Positions 21,477 to 30,535 of a DNA stretch of 64,000 nucleotides are shown here, in pieces (the first letter of the stretch is position 1; each line of letters opens with the position of its first letter). The stretch is taken from positions 5,505,001-5,569,000 of the forward strand of contig NZ_CP027858.1 in the NCBI RefSeq assembly GCF_005519465.1, given 5' to 3'. The position numbers and the translations under genes are program-made. The DNA comes from Streptomyces clavuligerus. GTDB taxonomy: Bacteria; Actinomycetota; Actinomycetes; Streptomycetales; Streptomycetaceae. The notes under the pieces are model-generated. The model saw only the letters and a list, made by a program, of their open reading frames with translations, was not told the origin of the DNA and searched no databases.

Positions 21477-21592
21477 GTGATATGACGGACACGCTCCTTC
21501 CGATCCGTCGCAGAGAGTGAACTACGCTCGTCGGAGCCCGCGTGGATTCCCCGCGGGCCGACAGACGCACGGACTGAACGGGAGCGTGGCCC

Positions 21593-23818
21593 GTGACGGA
21601 TCAAGCGGTGGACTCGGGCGGCCGGGCCGACGCGTCCCGGGGTCAGTTCTGCGGCCGGCAGCGGGAGTTGGCCTCCCTGCGGGCCGACATCCAGCGGGCG
21701 GGCCTGGACACCATCGCGGGCCGCGGCGCCCCGCGCGCACGGGTGCTCCTGATCGCCGGACGGCCCGGCTCCGGGCGGACCGCGCTCGCCGAGCGACTGA
21801 TCGCCACGGTCGCCGCCGACTACCCCGACGGGGTGCTGCGGGCCCGGCTCACCGAACCCGGCGGACGCCGGGTCCCCACCGAGGAGACCGCCCGCGAACT
21901 GCTCGACGCCCTCGGGGTCCAGGGCCCTCCCGGCGCGGACGGGGACGAGCTGTCGCACCTCTTCCGGCAGGAGGCCGCGGGCCGCCGGGGTGTGATCCTG
22001 CTCGATGACGCGGCCGACGCCGAACAGGTCGACCCCCTGCTCCCCGATGTCTCCGCCTGCCTCGTCGTCGCCGTCTCGGACGGCCCCCTCACCGGCATCC
22101 CCGGAGTGCGGCCCTGCACCGTCGGCGGCCTGGACCCCAAGGCGGCCATCGAACTGCTCACCGGGTACGCCGGGTCCGTACGGGTCACCGTCGACCCGCA
22201 GGCCGCCGAGTCCGTCGCCGAGGAGTGCGGCGGACAGCCCGCCGCCCTGGTCCTGGTCGGCGGCTGGCTCGCCGCCCGCCCCTCCCTCTCCGTCGCCGAC
22301 GCCACCCGGCAGCTGCGCGCGCTGCCCGACGAGGGCGAGGGCCCGCCCGGTGTCGCCCGCCCGCTGGTCCGCGCCTTCCGGCTGGCGTACGCGTCGCTGC
22401 CGCGGCCCACCGCCCGGATGCTGCGGCTGCTCCACCTCGCCCCCGCCGGGCTCGCCGACGCGCACACGGCGTCCTCGCTCGGCGGCTGCTCGCTCACCCA
22501 GGCCCAGGAGGCGCTGGACGGTCTCACGGCCCTCGGGCTGCTGCACCGCGCCGGGGAGCGCTACCGGGTGCCGGGCGCGCTGGCCCCGCTGCTGATCGCG
22601 CTGACCGGCAGCACCGACAAGCCCGAGGAGGTGCACCTGGCCCGGGCCCGGATGCTGGAGCGGACCGTACGGCAGCTCCACGCCTGCCGCGCGGTCACCG
22701 AACCGGAGGACGCGGCGGCCCGGGAGGCGGTCGCCAGGATGCCCGCCGGGCTGCGGTTCCCGCACCCGGCCGCCGCCGCGGAGTGGCTGCGGCTGCGGCA
22801 GGGCGCGCTGCTGGCGGCGGCCCGGGTCGCCGTGGCCGACGGCGAGCTGGACACCCTCGCGCGACGGCTGGTCTCCGCGCTGGTCCGGGCGCTGGCCGCG
22901 CACCGGGGCACCGAGGCCGCCGCCCCCGAGCTGTACGCCCTGCACCGGCTGGTGCTCTCCGTCGCCGAGCGCCGGGGGCTGCACCGCGAGCGGGCCGCCG
23001 CCCTGCTCAACCTGGCCGACCTGGACGCCGCGACCGGACGGACCGAGGAGGCGCTCGCCCGCTATCGGGCCGCGCTGGACGCCGGACGGGCCGCGCGGGA
23101 CCCCTATGCGATCGGCCGCGCGATGGAATCCGTAGGCGGCGCCCACCAGGAGCTGGGGGACTGGAACCGGGCCGCCGACTGGTACGGCAGGGCCCTGGTG
23201 GAACGCCAGTCCCGGGGCGAGCGCGCCGACGAGGCCCGGCTGTACGGGCGGCTCGCCACCGTCCACACCTACGCGGGCCGCTACGGCGAGGCCCTGCGCC
23301 ACTGGCGCGCGTCCGTCGCCGGGTACCGCAGGGTGGGCGATCTCCCCTCCCAGGCGCGGGCCCTGAGCGAGGTCGCCCGGGTGCAGGAGTACGCGGGCCG
23401 CCCCCAGGAGTCGCTGCGCACCTGCCAGGAAGCGGTCGAGTGGGCCCGTCAAGCCGGTGACCTGCGGCTTCAAGCCGCGCTACAGCTCCGTCTGGCAGAT
23501 ACCCGGGAGCATCTGGGCGATCCGGCCGGTGCCCGGTTGCACCGGGGCGCGGCGGAGCGCCTGCTCGAACGGCTCGACGGCCCCGGCGGCGCGGAGGCTG
23601 AGCCGGACGGGGCCCGGACACGTGACAAGGGTGACAGGGGCGCGGAGCGGGAGCGGCAGGCGCGCGGGGAGTCGGCCGGGGAGCGGGAGGGGCGGGTGGA
23701 GCAGGGGAATCAAGGGAATCAAGGGGAACGGGGGGATCAGGGCGGCCAGCAAAGATCTACAGAAGGGAGAAGAGGGGGTTCTGCCTGCGAAATCCGTAGC
23801 GCCTTCGTCGAAGATTAG
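21593..23818 (+). CDS. STAND-type NTPase with TPR repeats (AfsR-like, no DNA-binding domain)
   Basis: A 741-residue protein resembling the NB-ARC/TPR part of Streptomyces regulators such as AfsR. An N-terminal ATPase region has a P-loop-like GRPGSGRT (about residues 56-63), where the usual Lys is Arg, and a Walker B GVILLDDA. Residues about 450-650 are TPR repeats (for example ALARYRAALDAGRAAR, ADWYGRALVERQSRG, ALRHWRASVAGYRRVG). The last 80 residues are charged and low-complexity (EGRVEQGNQGNQGERG). No DNA-binding domain is visible, so it probably signals through protein contacts. GTG start with GGGAG 8 nt upstream. Confidence 0.82.
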   Translation: MTDQAVDSGGRADASRGQFCGRQRELASLRADIQRAGLDTIAGRGAPRARVLLIAGRPGSGRTALAERLIATVAADYPDGVLRARLTEPGGRRVPTEETARELLDALGVQGPPGADGDELSHLFRQEAAGRRGVILLDDAADAEQVDPLLPDVSACLVVAVSDGPLTGIPGVRPCTVGGLDPKAAIELLTGYAGSVRVTVDPQAAESVAEECGGQPAALVLVGGWLAARPSLSVADATRQLRALPDEGEGPPGVARPLVRAFRLAYASLPRPTARMLRLLHLAPAGLADAHTASSLGGCSLTQAQEALDGLTALGLLHRAGERYRVPGALAPLLIALTGSTDKPEEVHLARARMLERTVRQLHACRAVTEPEDAAAREAVARMPAGLRFPHPAAAAEWLRLRQGALLAAARVAVADGELDTLARRLVSALVRALAAHRGTEAAAPELYALHRLVLSVAERRGLHRERAAALLNLADLDAATGRTEEALARYRAALDAGRAARDPYAIGRAMESVGGAHQELGDWNRAADWYGRALVERQSRGERADEARLYGRLATVHTYAGRYGEALRHWRASVAGYRRVGDLPSQARALSEVARVQEYAGRPQESLRTCQEAVEWARQAGDLRLQAALQLRLADTREHLGDPAGARLHRGAAERLLERLDGPGGAEAEPDGARTRDKGDRGAERERQARGESAGEREGRVEQGNQGNQGERGDQGGQQRSTEGRRGGSACEIRSAFVED

Positions 23819-23986
23819 TGGTTTGTAAGGCTAGACACCGAGTCTTCCTTCATTAAACTGGCTCCACCGCGTCTTTTCCGTGGTGTCTCCCGGTGCGTGC
23901 CTTGCGCCCGGGTATGTATGGAATTACCCCCCCTGGGTTACCCCCTGTGTTCCCTGTATCCCCCTGAGCCAAGGACCGTGATCGAC

Positions 23987-25102
23987 GTGAAGGTCGGCAT
24001 CCCCCGCGAGGTCAAGAACAACGAGTTCCGGGTGGCGATCACCCCCGCCGGTGTGCACGAGCTGGTGCGCCACGGCCACGAGGTCCTCGTCGAGCAGAAC
24101 GCCGGTGTCGGCTCCTCCATCACGGACGACGAGTACCTTGCCGCCGGTGCCCGCATCCTGCCCACGGCCGACGAGGTGTGGGCCACCGCCGACCTGCTGC
24201 TGAAGGTCAAGGAGCCGATCGCGGAGGAGTACCACCGCCTCCGCAAGGACCAGACCCTCTTCACCTATCTCCACCTCGCCGCCTCCCGCGAGTGCACCGA
24301 CGCGCTGCTGGCCTCCGGCACCACCGCGATCGCCTACGAGACGGTCGAGACCGCGAGCCGCGCCCTGCCGCTGCTCGCCCCGATGTCCGAGGTCGCGGGC
24401 CGCCTCTCGCCGCAGGTCGGCGCCTACCACCTGATGCGCTCGGCCGGTGGCCGGGGCATCCTGCCGGGCGGTGTCCCGGGCACCCACGCGGGCCGCGCCG
24501 TCGTCATCGGCGCCGGTGTCTCCGGCTGGAGCGCCACCCAGATAGCCGTGGGCATGGGCTTCCATGTCACCCTGCTCGACAAGGACATCAACAAGCTCCG
24601 CGAGGCCGACAAGGTCTTCGGCACCAAGGTCCAGACGATCGTCTCCAACGCCTATGAGCTGGAGCAGGCCGTCGTCCAGGCCGACCTCGTCATCGGCGCG
24701 GTGCTCATCCCCGGCGCCAAGGCCCCCAAGCTGGTCACCAACGAGCTCGTCGCCAAGATGAAGCCCGGAAGTGTCCTTGTCGACATCGCGATCGACCAGG
24801 GCGGCTGCTTCGAGGACTCGCGTCCCACCACCCACGCCGAGCCGACCTTCACCGTCCACAACTCGGTCTTCTACTGCGTCGCCAACATGCCCGGCGCGGT
24901 CCCGAACACCTCGACGTACGCGCTCACCAACGCGACGCTGCCGTACATCGTCGAGCTGGCCAACCGGGGCTGGGCCGAGGCGCTGCGCCGGGACCCGGCG
25001 CTGGCGCTGGGCCTCAACACCCATGACGGACAGGTCGTCTACGGCCCGGTGGCCGAGGCCCACGGGCTGCCCCGCACCGAGCTGCGCACGCTCATCGGCT
25101 GA
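23987..25102 (+). CDS. ald: Alanine dehydrogenase
   Basis: A 371-residue enzyme, the standard length for Ald, which reversibly converts L-alanine to pyruvate and ammonium with NAD+. It opens with MKVGIPREVKNNEFRVAITP and carries the Rossmann motif GAGVSGWSATQIAVGMG and LDKDINKLRE; catalytic Lys (KVKEPI) and His (YLHLAA) regions are present. The GTG at 23987 was chosen over the one 9 nt earlier because AAGGA then has good spacing and the family starts MKVGIPRE. The 168-nt leader is relatively AT-rich and probably contains the promoter. Confidence 0.96.
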   Translation: MKVGIPREVKNNEFRVAITPAGVHELVRHGHEVLVEQNAGVGSSITDDEYLAAGARILPTADEVWATADLLLKVKEPIAEEYHRLRKDQTLFTYLHLAASRECTDALLASGTTAIAYETVETASRALPLLAPMSEVAGRLSPQVGAYHLMRSAGGRGILPGGVPGTHAGRAVVIGAGVSGWSATQIAVGMGFHVTLLDKDINKLREADKVFGTKVQTIVSNAYELEQAVVQADLVIGAVLIPGAKAPKLVTNELVAKMKPGSVLVDIAIDQGGCFEDSRPTTHAEPTFTVHNSVFYCVANMPGAVPNTSTYALTNATLPYIVELANRGWAEALRRDPALALGLNTHDGQVVYGPVAEAHGLPRTELRTLIG

Positions 25103-25149
25103 CGCGGCGCCGCCCCGGCCGGTCAACCCGAGCCGTCAACATCACTCCC

Positions 25150-25182
25150 CCGGCCGGACCTTGCCCCCTGAGGTCCGGCCGG
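25150..25182 (+). terminator. ald terminator
   Basis: CCGGCCGGACCT (25150-25161) pairs perfectly with 25171-25182 across a 9-nt loop, 48 nt after the ald stop. A strong GC stem without a T-tract, in the right place to end ald transcription. The rest of this 353-nt gap holds the parA promoter. Confidence 0.7.
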
Positions 25183-25350
25183 AGGTGTGTCCGGACCCCG
25201 GCGGGCGGCCCCAACTCGCCGCGTACGCAACCCTTCAGCCGATTCGCACCCCTCGCGAAGCCCCGCGACACACGGTGTCCGGATGGTCCCGCACCCTTGA
25301 CAGAACGGTGTTCCGTTGCCGACACATCGGGCCGCTTCCGGCGGATTGTG

Positions 25351-25380
25351 TTGCTGCGGAGCGGTGACACGCCATAGAGT
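25351..25380 (+). promoter_or_regulatory. Candidate parA promoter
   Basis: TTGCTG (25351-25356) and TAGAGT (25375-25380) are spaced by 18 nt, a good match to a vegetative sigma-HrdB promoter. Transcription would start near 25388, about 70 nt before the parA GTG. Confidence 0.5.
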
Positions 25381-25455
25381 CGCCAACCGTCGGCATGGTG
25401 CCACGCTGACCTATCGATAAAGTCCTGGTCACGTCCAAAGGAGGCAAGACGACTT

Positions 25456-26643
25456 GTGAATGAGTCGACATTTACTCCCGGAGGCGGTCACGCGGTCACG
25501 CCCATGAGGGGAGTGCACCCGGCGTCCGGACCGGGCGCTGTCGGCTCCGCGGCGGTCCGTTCCCGCGCATCCCTCGCGACCCGCCAGGACACCCCGCGCA
25601 TGACGACAGCCCACACGATGAAGATGATGGACGGCCTACACGTGAACGCCACGGCCGGCAACGAGAGTGGCCGAGAGTCCACCCACTTCGCCGCCTACGA
25701 GGAACTCCCCGAGGGGCACTTCTACGACCCCGACGCCGAATACGAGCCCGACCCCGAGTACGCGGCCACCCTCGCGCCCGACGCCGCGCGCCAGCGCCGT
25801 GAGCGGATCGGTCCCACCGGGCGGCCCCTGCCGTACTTCCCGATCCCGGGCCCGCTGACCGACCACGGACCCGCGAAGATCATCGCGATGTGCAACCAGA
25901 AGGGCGGCGTGGGCAAGACCACGTCGACCATCAACCTGGGTGCCGCGCTCGCGGAGTACGGACGGCGGGTCCTGCTGGTCGACTTCGACCCGCAGGGCGC
26001 CCTCTCCGTCGGTCTCGGCGTCAACCCGATGGAACTGGACCTGACCGTCTACAACCTGCTCATGGAGCGGGGCATGTCGGCGGACGAGGTACTGCTCAAG
26101 ACGGCCGTGCCCAATATGGACCTGCTGCCGAGCAACATCGACCTGTCGGCCGCCGAGGTCCAGCTCGTGAGCGAGGTCGCGCGCGAGTCGACCCTTCAGC
26201 GGGCGCTCAAGCCCCTGATGTCGGACTACGACTACATCGTGATCGACTGTCAGCCGTCCCTCGGTCTGCTCACGGTCAACGCCCTGACGGCGGCCCACAA
26301 GGTGATCGTCCCGCTGGAGTGCGAGTTCTTCGCGCTGCGCGGGGTGGCACTGCTCACCGAGACCATCGAGAAGGTCCAGGAGCGGCTCAACCCCGAACTG
26401 GAGCTGGACGGCATCCTCGCCACGATGTACGACTCGCGCACCGTGCACAGCCGTGAGGTGCTGGCCCGGGTGGTCGAGGCGTTCGGCGACCACGTCTACC
26501 ACACCGTCATCGGGCGCACCGTGCGTTTCCCGGAGACCACCGTGGCCGGTGAGCCCATCACCACCTACGCGTCGAACTCGGTCGGCGCCGCAGCGTACCG
26601 CCAGCTCGCCAGGGAGGTGCTCGCCCGGTGTCACGCCGAGTGA
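25456..26643 (+). CDS. ParA-family partition ATPase
   Basis: A 395-residue ParA/Soj-like ATPase. A 130-residue disordered N-terminal part precedes the deviant Walker A CNQKGGVGKTTSTINLG; Walker A' is LLVDFDPQGALS and Walker B IVIDCQPSLG. ParA proteins form nucleoid-bound gradients that position DNA or complexes. Start GTG has AAAGGAGG 11 nt upstream, a near-perfect anti-Shine-Dalgarno match. It overlaps the next small gene by 16 nt and precedes scpA-scpB, an arrangement seen in other actinobacteria. It is not the oriC-linked parAB; no ParB or parS motif (GTTTCACGTGAAAC) is nearby. Confidence 0.92.
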   Translation: MNESTFTPGGGHAVTPMRGVHPASGPGAVGSAAVRSRASLATRQDTPRMTTAHTMKMMDGLHVNATAGNESGRESTHFAAYEELPEGHFYDPDAEYEPDPEYAATLAPDAARQRRERIGPTGRPLPYFPIPGPLTDHGPAKIIAMCNQKGGVGKTTSTINLGAALAEYGRRVLLVDFDPQGALSVGLGVNPMELDLTVYNLLMERGMSADEVLLKTAVPNMDLLPSNIDLSAAEVQLVSEVARESTLQRALKPLMSDYDYIVIDCQPSLGLLTVNALTAAHKVIVPLECEFFALRGVALLTETIEKVQERLNPELELDGILATMYDSRTVHSREVLARVVEAFGDHVYHTVIGRTVRFPETTVAGEPITTYASNSVGAAAYRQLAREVLARCHAE

Positions 26644-27194
26644 GTCTGCCCGGCGCCGACGAGCTGTTCCGCACCACCGGGGGGACGGCCCTCCAGCCGT
26701 CGTCGCCGCGCACCAGGCCGACGGCGGGCGAGCCGAGGGTGCCCGCCCCGGCGGGGGAGAGCGACCCGCTGGAGACCCCGGCGGCGGGGCCCGGTGCCCA
26801 GGAGCACCCGGCATCCGGGTCCGGCGGCGGCGGTGAGGGCCGCGGCCGGGCCGAGGAGGCCCCGGCGCAGCCCGCGTCCGCCGCGGCCAGGGGGCGCCGC
26901 CCGCAGACCGCCCAGCCCGCGCAGGAAAGCGCCGCCGCCCCGGCGCGCCGCGCCCCCCGGGGCCGGGCGAACCGCCGCCCCAGCGGGCGGGAACGCCATG
27001 ACGAGAAGATCACGGTCTATGTCTCGGCCGAGGAGCTGATGGACCTCGAACACGCGCGGCTGGTGCTGCGCGGTGAGCACGGACTCGCGGTGGACCGCGG
27101 GCGGATCGTGCGCGAGGCCGTGGCCGTGGTCCTCGCCGATCTGGAACAGCGCGGCGACGCGAGCATTCTCGTCCGTCGGCTGCGGGGGCGCTGA
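26628..27194 (+). CDS. Small basic protein with RHH-like C-terminus, ParA partner candidate
   Basis: A 188-residue protein starting GTG inside the parA 3' end (16-nt overlap). Residues 1-120 are Pro/Ala/Gly/Arg-rich and disordered. Residues about 125-188 (DEKITVYVSAEELMDLEHARL, then AVDRGRIVREAVAVVLADLEQRG) look like a short strand followed by two helices, as in ribbon-helix-helix DNA-binding proteins of the CopG/ParG type. Overlap with parA suggests it is the ParA partner, perhaps binding DNA. No function is established; fold assignment is by eye. Confidence 0.7.
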   Translation: MSRRVSLPGADELFRTTGGTALQPSSPRTRPTAGEPRVPAPAGESDPLETPAAGPGAQEHPASGSGGGGEGRGRAEEAPAQPASAAARGRRPQTAQPAQESAAAPARRAPRGRANRRPSGRERHDEKITVYVSAEELMDLEHARLVLRGEHGLAVDRGRIVREAVAVVLADLEQRGDASILVRRLRGR

Positions 27195-27296
27195 GGGTAG
27201 CCTCGCGCTGGCCCCTCGCACCGGCCCGCCGTCCGGCGGACCGGCCGCCGCGGTGGGCCGCCCGCTCCCTCGCCCTTCCCCGCGTTTGGACCGTCG

Positions 27297-28508
27297 ATGC
27301 CCCCGACCGACCTGCCCCGACCCCCGCGTCGCACCCTGGGCCGGGGTCCCGGGGCGGCCCCGGAGACGGAACGGGACGAGTCCTGCGCGCCCCCGGAGCC
27401 CCCGGAGTGCCCGGCAGCGGACCCCGTACCGGACATCCCCGTGCAGGACATTCCCGTGCAGGACGGTCCCGTACCGCGTGGGCCGGTGCGGGACACCCCT
27501 GCCGACGACGCCCCTGCCGACGACGTCCCCGCCGACGACAGCGACGACAGCGACGGCACGGGTGAAACGGGTGAACCGGGCTGGGCGGACGAATCGGATG
27601 GGGCGAACGGGGCGGCGGAGGGCGCGCCCGGGGAGGACCGCCGGTTCACGGTGCGGCTCGCCAACTTCGAGGGGCCCTTCGACCTCCTCCTCCAGCTCAT
27701 CTCCAAGCACAAGCTGGATGTGACGGAGGTCGCCCTCTCCAGGGTCACCGACGAGTTCATGACGTACATCCGGGCCCTGGGCGACGACTGGGACCTCGAC
27801 CAGACCACCGAGTTCCTGGTGGTCGCCGCGACCCTGCTCGACCTCAAGGCGGCCCGGCTGCTGCCCGCCGCCGAGGTCGAGGACGAGGCCGACCTCGCCC
27901 TGCTGGAGGCCCGGGACCTGCTCTTCGCCCGGCTGCTCCAGTACCGCGCGTACAAGCAGATCGCCGGAATCCTCGCCGATCGCCTGGACGCCGAGGGCCG
28001 CCGTTTCCCCCGGACCGTCGGGCTGGAGCCGCACCACGCCGATCTGCTGCCCGAGGTGGTCATCAGCATCGGCGCCGAGGGGTTCGCGAGGCTCGCGGCC
28101 AAGGCGGCCCGGCCCCGGCCCCGGCCGCAGCTCTATGTCGACCACATCCACGCCCCCCTGGTCAGCGTGCGCGAGCAGGCCCGGATCGTGGTCGCGCTGC
28201 TGCGGGAACGGGGCCGGGCCACCTTCCGCGAGCTGGCCGAGGGCACCGAGGACACCCTCACCGTCGTCGCCCGCTTCCTCGCCCTGCTGGAGCTGTACCG
28301 GGACCGGGCGGTCGCGCTGGAGCAGGAGGACGCCCTCGGCGAGCTGATCGTCACCTGGACCGGCGGGGACGGCGCGGCGACCGTCACGGACGAGTTCGAC
28401 CGTCCCCCCGACAGCCCCCGGGACCCGGCGGCGGGGCGGACGGCGGACACGGGAACCGAGCAGGCCGAGCAGGCCGAGGCAGCGGAGAAGGGGAAGGACC
28501 CGGCGTGA
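27297..28508 (+). CDS. scpA: Segregation and condensation protein A
   Basis: A 403-residue kleisin, the subunit that bridges SMC heads in the SMC-ScpAB condensin complex. The family core begins at FTVRLANFEGPFDLLLQLISKHKLDVTEVALS (around residue 117) and ends in the winged helix about residue 300-345. The N-terminal 115 residues are a strain-variable, acidic and repeated extension (DIPVQDIPVQDGPV, PADDAPADDVPADD). Its TGA overlaps the scpB start (GTGA), so the two are coupled. Part of the parA-scpA-scpB-rluB cluster. Confidence 0.94.
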   Translation: MPPTDLPRPPRRTLGRGPGAAPETERDESCAPPEPPECPAADPVPDIPVQDIPVQDGPVPRGPVRDTPADDAPADDVPADDSDDSDGTGETGEPGWADESDGANGAAEGAPGEDRRFTVRLANFEGPFDLLLQLISKHKLDVTEVALSRVTDEFMTYIRALGDDWDLDQTTEFLVVAATLLDLKAARLLPAAEVEDEADLALLEARDLLFARLLQYRAYKQIAGILADRLDAEGRRFPRTVGLEPHHADLLPEVVISIGAEGFARLAAKAARPRPRPQLYVDHIHAPLVSVREQARIVVALLRERGRATFRELAEGTEDTLTVVARFLALLELYRDRAVALEQEDALGELIVTWTGGDGAATVTDEFDRPPDSPRDPAAGRTADTGTEQAEQAEAAEKGKDPA

Positions 28509-29161
28509 GCGATCTCAAGCCCGCCCTGGAGGCCGTGCTGATGGTGGTGGACGAACCCGCCACCGAGGAGCACCTCGCCAAGATCCTCGAACACCCCCGC
28601 AGGGCCGTCGCCGACGCGCTGCGCGAGCTGGCCGACGAGTACACCGTCCAGGGGCGGGGTTTCGAGCTGCGGCTCGTCGCGGGCGGCTGGCGCTTCTACT
28701 CCCGTCCCGAGCACTCCGCCGCCGTGGAGCGCTTCGTCCTCGACGGCCAGCAGGCCCGGCTCACCCAGGCGGCCCTGGAGACCCTCGCGGTCGTCGCCTA
28801 CCGCCAGCCGGTCAGCCGCTCCAGGGTCTCCGCGGTGCGCGGTGTGAACTGCGACGGCGTGCTGCGGACGCTGCTCCAGCGCGGTCTGGTCGAGGAGGCG
28901 GGCACGGAACCCGAAACAGGTGCGATCCTGTACAGGACGACGAACCACTTCCTGGAGCGGATGGGCCTGCGCGGCCTGGACGAGCTGCCGGAGCTGGCGC
29001 CCTTCCTCCCCGAGGCCGACGCGGTCGAGGCCGAGACGGCGGAAGGCGTACCGTCGTTCGATCCGGACGCTCCGGACGACCACGCCGAGGAGGGCATGGG
29101 GGTCCTGGGCGGCACGGCCGACGAGGACGGCCGGGACGACCAGCACGACCGGCACGACTGA
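28505..29161 (+). CDS. scpB: Segregation and condensation protein B
   Basis: A 218-residue ScpB, the dimeric winged-helix partner of ScpA in condensin. Core motifs: ALEAVLMVVDEPAT at the start, LTQAALETLAVVAYRQPVSRS and VRGVNCDGVLRTLLQRGLVEE, which are conserved ScpB segments. The C-terminal 55 residues are acidic and end in a DDQHDRHD tail. The GTG overlaps the scpA stop by 4 nt. Confidence 0.95.
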   Translation: MSDLKPALEAVLMVVDEPATEEHLAKILEHPRRAVADALRELADEYTVQGRGFELRLVAGGWRFYSRPEHSAAVERFVLDGQQARLTQAALETLAVVAYRQPVSRSRVSAVRGVNCDGVLRTLLQRGLVEEAGTEPETGAILYRTTNHFLERMGLRGLDELPELAPFLPEADAVEAETAEGVPSFDPDAPDDHAEEGMGVLGGTADEDGRDDQHDRHD

Positions 29162-29199
29162 CACGACCGACATCCAGACAATCCAACGACGGAACTTTG

Positions 29200-30330
29200 A
29201 TGCGAAGCAGCGGCAGGAACAGCGGGAACAGCGGCGGCCGGGGCGACCGGGGCGGCAGCGGAGGCACGGGCGCCGGGCGCGGCAACTACCGGGGCGCCGG
29301 GAACGGCCGTGACGACAAGCAGCAGAAGCGCACCGGCCGGCCCCGTCCCGAGGAGCGCCGCTACGACGTGGGCGGATTCTCCGGCGGTCCCGGCGGGGAC
29401 GGGGGCGGCGGCGAGCGGAAGGGCCGCGGCACGGCGGCCCGCGGCGGCGCCAAGGGCGGCCCCAAGCAGTCCCAGTCGCCCCAGCGCGGGCGCGGCGGAC
29501 GCACGGCCCCGGCGCGCTCCCGCGAGTACGATGCGCGGGCCGAGGAGCGCAACCGGGAGCGGTACGCGAACCGGCCGGAGATCAAGACCCCGAAGACCTT
29601 CGGGGAGCAGGAGGGCGAGCGGCTCCAGAAGGTGCTCGCGCGGGCCGGTGTCGGCTCCCGCCGCGCCTGTGAGGAGCTGATCGAGGCCGGACGGGTCGAG
29701 GTCAACGGCTCGATCGTGATCGAGCAGGGGGTGCGTGTCGACCCGGAGAACGACGAGATCAAGGTCGACGGGCTGACCGTGGCGACCCAGTCGTATCTGT
29801 TCTTCGCGCTGAACAAGCCCGCCGGTGTCGTCTCCACGATGGAGGACCCCGACGGACGGCAGTGCCTCGGCGACTACGTCACCAACCGTGAGACCCGGCT
29901 CTTCCACGTCGGCAGGCTCGACACGGAGACCGAGGGCATCATCCTGCTCACCAACCACGGCGAGCTGGCGCACCGGCTGACCCACCCCCGTTACGGCGTG
30001 AAGAAGACCTATCTCGCCGCGATCCAGGGGCCGCTCCCGCGCGAGCTGGGCAAGCGGCTGAAGGACGGCATCGCGCTGGAGGACGGGTACGCCCGCGCCG
30101 ACCACTTCCGGGTGGTCGAGAACACCGGCAAGAACTACCTGGTCGAGGTCACCCTGCACGAGGGCCGGAAGCACATCGTGCGCCGGATGCTGGCCGAGGC
30201 GGGCTTCCCGGTCGACCGGCTGGTGCGCACGGCCTTCGGGCCGATCGGGCTCGGCGACCAGAAGTCCGGCTGGCTGCGCCGGCTCAGCAACACCGAGGTC
30301 GGCATGCTGATGAAGGAAGTCGGCCTGTAA
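29200..30330 (+). CDS. rluB: 23S rRNA pseudouridine synthase (RluB/RsuA family)
   Basis: A 376-residue pseudouridine synthase. The first 120 residues are a Gly/Arg-rich disordered extension (GRNSGNSGGRGDRGG) common in actinobacterial homologues; an S4 RNA-binding domain (LQKVLARAGVGSRRACEELI) and the catalytic domain with the aspartate in GRLDTETEGIILLTN follow. The family modifies U2605 of 23S rRNA (RluB) or U516 of 16S (RsuA); KPAGVVSTMEDP and adjacency to scpB favour RluB. An in-frame TTG directly before the ATG is an alternative start. It completes the scp operon. Confidence 0.93.
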   Translation: MRSSGRNSGNSGGRGDRGGSGGTGAGRGNYRGAGNGRDDKQQKRTGRPRPEERRYDVGGFSGGPGGDGGGGERKGRGTAARGGAKGGPKQSQSPQRGRGGRTAPARSREYDARAEERNRERYANRPEIKTPKTFGEQEGERLQKVLARAGVGSRRACEELIEAGRVEVNGSIVIEQGVRVDPENDEIKVDGLTVATQSYLFFALNKPAGVVSTMEDPDGRQCLGDYVTNRETRLFHVGRLDTETEGIILLTNHGELAHRLTHPRYGVKKTYLAAIQGPLPRELGKRLKDGIALEDGYARADHFRVVENTGKNYLVEVTLHEGRKHIVRRMLAEAGFPVDRLVRTAFGPIGLGDQKSGWLRRLSNTEVGMLMKEVGL

Positions 30331-30387
30331 TACCGGCCCGGCCCCGTACCGGGGCGCCGTCCGCCCGTGACCGGCGGGCGACCCGGA

Positions 30388-30419
30388 GAAGCCCGCGACC
30401 CGACCGGGTCGCGGGCTTC
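30388..30419 (+). terminator. Terminator after rluB
   Basis: GAAGCCCGCGACCCG (30388-30402) pairs perfectly with 30405-30419, 57 nt after the rluB stop. A strong hairpin that should end the parA-scpA-scpB-rluB transcript just before the NrtR promoter. Confidence 0.8.
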
Positions 30420-30426
30420 CCGTGTC

Positions 30427-30456
30427 TTGTGCCGACTCTTCCGGCCTGTTTATAGT
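30427..30456 (+). promoter_or_regulatory. Candidate promoter of the NrtR-like gene
   Basis: TTGTGC (30427-30432) and TATAGT (30451-30456) are separated by 18 nt. The -10 overlaps the first of two operator-like palindromes, so a bound repressor would block it. Confidence 0.5.
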
Positions 30457-30489
30457 CACCCTGACCATTCTTTTTGGTCGAGTTGACCA
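30453..30489 (+). promoter_or_regulatory. Paired operators TGGTCA-N3-TGACCA
   Basis: Two 15-bp inverted repeats share the half-site TGGTCA/TGACCA with a 3-nt centre: TAGTCA-CCC-TGACCA (30453-30467) and TGGTCG-AGT-TGACCA (30475-30489). Their centres are 22 bp apart, two helical turns, which suits two dimers on the same face. They lie 47-83 nt before the start of a Nudix-winged-helix regulator, so autoregulation is the likely reading. Confidence 0.65.
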
Positions 30490-30535
30490 CTGAAGTGGCC
30501 GGAAGCTGACGCTCCGGCCCGGGGGAGCGTGGCCG

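Noticed and set aside
25103..25455. parS site near parA
   Set aside because: No GTTTCACGTGAAAC-like 14-mer is present; this ParA is not part of the oriC partition system.
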